DNA of 10,216 nucleotides from Spirogloea muscicola (lineage: Eukaryota > Streptophyta > Zygnematophyceae > Spirogloeales > Spirogloeaceae). Numbering within the stretch: position 1 is the first letter of the stretch; the number at the start of each line of letters is the position of its first letter. Under the pieces are notes generated by a model. That model had not been told where the DNA came from. It worked only from the letters and a program-made list of their open reading frames with translations, and did no database searches. Shown here piece after piece: positions 1 to 10,216 of the stretch. The stretch spans positions 1 to 10,216 of the forward strand of contig WELB01000399.1 of assembly GCA_009602725.1 (NCBI GenBank), written 5' to 3'. A program made the position numbers and the translations under genes.

Positions 1-540
1 CGGCGAGCGCCAGCTGAACTCGGTCAATGGAAGAAGGCGCGCGGTGCGCATGGTACGAGTGGGAGGCCAAACAGAGCCAATGCACTGTTCAGGGCAAACG
101 CTAGTGCAAAGACTGGGGCACACCGAAGCCCGAGGCTAAGGTGGGCTAAGGTAGAAGTAAGCTCTTCCAAGGGGGACGAGGGCAGTCGTGCCACCTGGTG
201 CCGGTTGCTAGTTAACGTCGATAAGACAGATTTGTGTGGAAGTCAGGTGACAAGGTAGAGTTGACGTGACGGTCAATGCCAAACATTGTGAAAGGGAATA
301 GAAAACGAGAAGATTGGACATTACTTGGTTTGAGATGAAATAGATAGTGCAGTGTCGGATTGAAGAAGGTAATTGGAGCTTGTGATGGATGATTTCCAAG
401 CGATAAGCGAGCGGAGGGCTGGGACCGAGTAGTTTTACTTGGTCAAGTATAAGAGGTGGAGACACCAAACAATCACAGCGATGCAGAAACCAAATCTGGA
501 AACAAATGACGACTGCACAGGGCCTGGAGCACTGTTATCA
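1..540. other. No gene recognised
   Basis: The stretch holds the left arm of the inverted repeat and a small GGCTAAGGT duplication (134-152). No RNA gene, coding match or promoter is evident. Confidence 0.5.
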
Positions 541-725
541 CGATTCGTCGCCCAGTGAAGGTTCTTAGTAACAGAACCGATGCTACGCCAATAAAGGGTC
601 TTTGTGACAGAACCAATGATACGCCCAATGAAGGGTCTTAGTAACAGAATTTATGATACGCCCAATGAAGGGTCTTAGGGCCAGTAACCGATCGTCGCAC
701 AATGAAGGGTCTTTTGTCAGTACTG
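541..725 (+). repeat. Minisatellite, five diverged copies of a 37-bp unit
   Basis: The core CAATGAAGGGTCTTAGTAAC recurs with its AAG at 558, 594, 631, 668 and 705, giving steps of 36, 37, 37 and 37 bp. Copies differ by substitutions, so it is not a recent perfect expansion. It lies wholly between the arms of the 49-bp inverted repeat. Confidence 0.85.
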
Positions 726-790
726 TATGCTCACAAAGATGCACTCAATACAACCGTTGAGGGTAGAGCAAGACCACGTGCGTCTTGCCA

Positions 791-1159
791 ATGCACCGGT
801 TAACGTACGGGTTGACGGAGTTCGCCGGTGGAAGGCTCTTTAACAGACGACCTAGCGCGCCAGCCCGTGCCTTCCTGACACGTCCGGAACGCTCGCTCGA
901 TGTCCGCTGGTTGTTCAGCGGTGGCGGCGGCGAAGACAGTGACGACGACAGCAGCGGCGGCGACGGCAGCGACAATGGCAGCGGCGACGACAGTAGCGAC
1001 GACGGCGGCGGCGGAGGTGGCGTCAAATCGGCTAGAAGGAAGATACTTGACCGAGTAAGACTACTCGGTCCCAGCCCTCCGCTCGCTTATCCTCAAAAAG
1101 AAAATTCGGTCGGAAAGAATGGTATCGTTTTCCTTAAAGCTGGCTCTTTGGCCCATTAG
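791..1159 (+). other. Unassigned ORF with acidic Gly/Asp/Ser tract (123 codons from ATG)
   Basis: From the ATG at 791 the frame runs through a basic N-terminal part, then a Gly/Asp/Ser tract made by the triplet repeat, then the right inverted-repeat arm, ending in TAG. No family is recognisable. The minus strand is also open over most of it, which argues that composition rather than selection keeps it open. I would not call it a gene without transcript support. Confidence 0.12.
918..1021. repeat. GAC/GGC/AGC trinucleotide low-complexity tract
   Basis: About 100 bp are built almost only of GGC, GAC and AGC triplets. The + strand frame reads as Gly/Asp/Ser and the minus strand as Pro/Ser/Leu. 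It lies just inside the right arm of the inverted repeat. Confidence 0.75.
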
Positions 1160-2364
1160 GCTCCCCCTCCACCCTCTGACCCCAAGGCCAGTGTAGCCTG
1201 AGACCGCTGTTTCCGCTCCGCCCCTCCACACCTTGATCCCCAAGGCCCCTGGGAGTGCTATTCCCACACCCTTTCACATTTACGCCGCTAGCCTGGCCGG
1301 TACCCGCCTCCGCTCGTCAAGGTGGGTCATCCCCATCGGAGCAGGCTCGAAGGGCTTTTCGGCTTCTCTTCGGGCTTTTTTAGCGGGTTTCGGGCGGTAG
1401 GATGGGGCTGCCCCTCCGATGCCAGATCCACGGCTCCGCGGCAGAAACGCACGTCGGTTTAGTGGTTGGGACGGTAGGATGAGGTCGGCCGCTGATGCGA
1501 AGTCGACGGTCCAAAAGACGAATACACCCTTTAACCTGACAGGGGCTGAGCTGTGTTTACGAATTCTGTTTGACGTTAGGTAGATAAGTTACGTGCCTCA
1601 GATATCTTACCTGTCTAGCCACCTCACATGCCTTGTCAGATCGACATCAATGAGCCATCGACGGGGACATCTCGTGACAGGGCGGTGTAAGGCGTACAAA
1701 GAAGAGGCTGTTATTGTGGAGTAACTAGTAGTAAGGTAGATAGCTGTTCGAAAGCCGGCCGAAGTGGGGACGACTGCAAGTGAGCACGAACAGATCAGGG
1801 CTTACCTGGAAAATTGAAACAGCTTGGGGAGCCGGGCAAGGGGAGCAGGCTGCCTATCAAAGCCGCAGACTCTCTGGCCCTGTGCGCCGCCGCATAGGGC
1901 TTCCCTGCAGGGGTCTTTGGCTCACGCCCTGCATTTGCGTACTGGCCATGCCCTGGCTGCCACCCCCAGCTACTGGCAGGGGGCTGCTATGCGGCTATTA
2001 TTCTTCAGACAGGAGCAGCCGTTAATAGGGCGCAATAGCTTGTTCAATGATAAGATGTTGAACAAGGTCCGAGAGGGCCGCAGAGCGCAGACACATGAGC
2101 TACTACGCATGGGTGCTCAACAACCTCTACTCAATAGCCACAAATTTGGATAAAAGTAGCAACCGGGAAGAGTCGCCACGCCAAAGCCCAGAGGCAACAA
2201 TCAAGACACGGCCTGCCCATACAACGTGCAACAACCGCCTGGGCACGTTGGAGCGAATTGGCAGGGTGCAGTCAACACATCTGTCACGAGCACATACGGC
2301 TGTTATGGGACCGGGCGCCTCGCCCTGCTTCCCTTGACAATCGCCAAACAAGCTGCTGGAAAGG
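1160..2364. other. No gene recognised; short local repeats
   Basis: Small patterns only: GGGCTTTT-type repeats around 1352-1380, CGGTAGGATG twice (1395-1404, 1472-1481) and a GGGGC-T-GCCCC hairpin at 1404-1414. Open frames at 1780-2337 overlap each other on both strands and show no conserved motif. Confidence 0.5.
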
Positions 2365-2436
2365 GTGAAGCCACCAAGTCTCAACCGCCCTGTAACTCAA
2401 ACCACGCAATCTGCCGCAGCAGGAAGTGTGACCGGC

Positions 2437-2940
2437 ATGCCCTCAGCAGTCGGTACAAATCTATCTGCTTCGATCGTCAACTATGAAATAGACCACCCAC
2501 TTAGAGGTGGACGCGTGGACCAGTCCGCACCTTCATCCGTGTACCTGGCTTTTGAACCTCCTATAACTGAAAATGTTCCTGGGCTGTGTGCTCATGTGCC
2601 TGCTCCTGTACCTGTCTCTGTGGGTTGTACACAGCGTTGTCAGAGTCTGGATTCCTCCAGTCATGTTCCTCCATTGGACGTGCTCCAGGTCCAGCAGATC
2701 GCCCTCGTTGAGGCGGCGGCCCAGCAGAGCGACCTCGTCGCAGCGGCTCAGATGCAGATGTGCTCATGGCGGCAAACAGATTCAGATCTCAGACAGACAG
2801 TCAGACGGCACAGGCTCCGCCCTCACCCAAGGTGGGTGGCAGCCAGGGCTAGGGCGCACGGGCGCGTGACCGCGTGGCCTCAGATGTTCAGAGAGTTCCG
2901 ACCGGTGCCCGAGGCCTCCCTTATCCAGGGGAGACTGTAA
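2437..2940 (+). other. Unassigned ORF, 167 codons from ATG
   Basis: This is the longest open frame outside P5CS; it extends upstream to 2365 only by using GTG. It is rich in Val, Pro, Ala and Gln (for example LDVLQVQQIALVEAAAQQSD) and no family is recognised. Minus-strand and other-frame ORFs cover the same interval. If real it would converge on P5CS and end in TAA at 2938-2940. It could be one exon of an unknown gene or chance. Confidence 0.15.
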
Positions 2941-2995
2941 GGGCCCAATGAGACGGTCGGGATGAGCATCCACCCCGACCCGCAGATTCAACATA

Positions 2996-3000
2996 TTACA
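2996..3000 (-). terminator. Possible TGTAA polyadenylation signal
   Basis: The + strand reads TTACA. It is the only TGTAA I found within 600 bp downstream of the P5CS stop. A five-base motif is weak evidence alone, and the signal is only expected if the organism is a chlorophyte-like alga. Confidence 0.25.
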
Positions 3001-3520
3001 ATATTCAACAATAACACTGTGCACTCTTGGCGGAGCAACTATTGTCCTGCTTGGGTACATCCTTCCTACTAGCTGGCCTTCTAGAAGACACCTCCTCCTC
3101 TGGTAAGAGCTTCTCCGTTACTTCAGCTGTTCCTTCCACCCTTTTGCTTACTCACATGGGCTGGCCAATCACAGCCACAGCCCAAGCAAATCTCTCCCCA
3201 GCTGCTAAATATGACTAGCAAGTTCTGACTGGGATTTGACGAGGAGCCATCCGCAGTAGCATGAATTTGCCTCCTCTAGTGTACACTCGAGCAAACCCTC
3301 TATCATGCTTCTCCTTATCCCCCAGGAGCTGCACAGGTAGCTCGTTTCTTTCAATGATGGAAACATCCACTAGAAGTACCCTTCCACTCATTTCCCCTAA
3401 GGGGAATGTCCTGCCGCCTGTGTAGGCAGCGAGGGGGTTGGACGCTCCCCCTTCACCTTTCGGAGAATCTCTTCATGGAAAGGGAGCCTTAACTGCTGAG
3501 AAGCGAGATCGTGCAGAAGC

Positions 3521-3585
3521 TGCACCACGAGGTGGGGCTTACTCAGATCTGAGAGCCAGGCAAGAGCCCTTGCACCACGAGGTGG
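3521..3585. repeat. 15-bp direct repeat, two copies 50 bp apart
   Basis: TGCACCACGAGGTGG occurs exactly at 3521-3535 and 3571-3585, just downstream of the P5CS stop codon. Each copy has a small inverted core (CCAC-GAG-GTGG), so the transcript would hold two short hairpins. Confidence 0.8.
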
Positions 3586-3593
3586 ACGAGAGG

Positions 3594-10157
<6,564 letters not shown>

Positions 10158-10216
10158 CTGCGGGTGGAGAGGGCGAGCCGTGAGGTGGGGGGCGGCGGAG
10201 GAGGAGGAGGGGCGGG
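10158..10216 (-). other. 3' end of the intron preceding E1 (partial)
   Basis: On the minus strand this is a C/T-rich run ending CACCCGCAG, a typical polypyrimidine tract and acceptor. It shows that the upstream coding exon lies outside the window. Confidence 0.8.

Larger units (their letters stand above)
402..1091. repeat. 49-bp inverted repeat pair enclosing a 592-bp interior
   Basis: The arm at 402-450 and the reverse complement of 1043-1091 agree at 47 of 49 positions by eye. Both run from GATAAGCGAGCGGAGGGCTG to GGTCAAGTAT. The right arm also has an inner palindrome, GACCGAGTA-AGAC-TACTCGGTC; the left arm has it with one change. I see no target-site duplication outside the arms and no transposase inside. 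It could be a small non-autonomous element, or two opposed copies of a dispersed repeat. Confidence 0.75.
2996..3593 (-). other. Presumed 3' UTR and downstream flank of P5CS
   Basis: No coding similarity is seen between the P5CS stop and about 2996. A minus-strand TGTAA lies at 2996-3000, the type of polyadenylation signal used by many green algae. I found no AATAAA on that strand in the interval. A 3' UTR of about 600 nt is plausible but unproven. Confidence 0.4.

Noticed and set aside
1347-1380. Hairpin plus T-run resembling a bacterial terminator
   Set aside because: The window is eukaryotic, the stem is poor and no gene ends there.
1740-1765. GTTCGA resembling a tRNA B box
   Set aside because: No matching A box or cloverleaf could be built around it.
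2365-2436. GTG-initiated extension of the 2437-2940 ORF
   Set aside because: A GTG start is not expected in a eukaryotic nuclear gene; the first ATG is at 2437.
2573-2869. Hydrophobic N-terminal stretch (MFLGCVLMCLLLYLSLWVV) suggesting a signal or membrane segment
   Set aside because: It overlaps a longer frame, continues as low-complexity Arg/Ser sequence and has no supporting motif.

Overview
This is a eukaryotic nuclear window. About two thirds of it is one intron-rich minus-strand gene for a plant-type bifunctional delta-1-pyrroline-5-carboxylate synthetase (P5CS), the first enzyme of proline synthesis from glutamate. I could follow 19 coding exons from position 10157 down to a TGA at 3594-3596. 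Every junction is GT-AG and the reading frame is kept across all of them (713 residues). The first coding exon, about 20 residues by comparison with plant homologues, lies beyond the right edge. The protein resembles the plant P5CS family more than animal ALDH18A1. With introns near 50% GC rather than AT-rich, this suggests a member of the green lineage, perhaps an alga or an early-diverging plant. I cannot name the species.

Layout. 10216-3594 (minus): P5CS, with the glutamate 5-kinase half in exons E1-E6 and the gamma-glutamyl phosphate reductase half in E7-E19. Introns run from 122 to 427 bp; the 5' end is very GC-rich and the 3' introns are more balanced. 3593 to about 2996: presumed 3' UTR and downstream flank, with a 15-bp motif repeated twice just after the stop and one possible TGTAA polyadenylation signal. 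2995-1: no gene I can recognise. This part holds a 49-bp inverted repeat pair (402-450 and 1043-1091) enclosing a five-copy 37-bp tandem repeat and a GAC/GGC-rich low-complexity stretch, then unassigned sequence with one ORF of doubtful meaning (2437-2940).

The most notable feature is an in-frame TAA (6274-6276) in exon E11, inside a conserved block of the reductase domain, in a gene that otherwise looks intact. Translation ending there would remove the catalytic cysteine and the last 273 residues. A recent nonsense allele, a sequence error and a genetic code that reads TAA as an amino acid are all open. The gene's only terminal stop is TGA, which would fit a code with TAR reassigned, but one codon is weak evidence.
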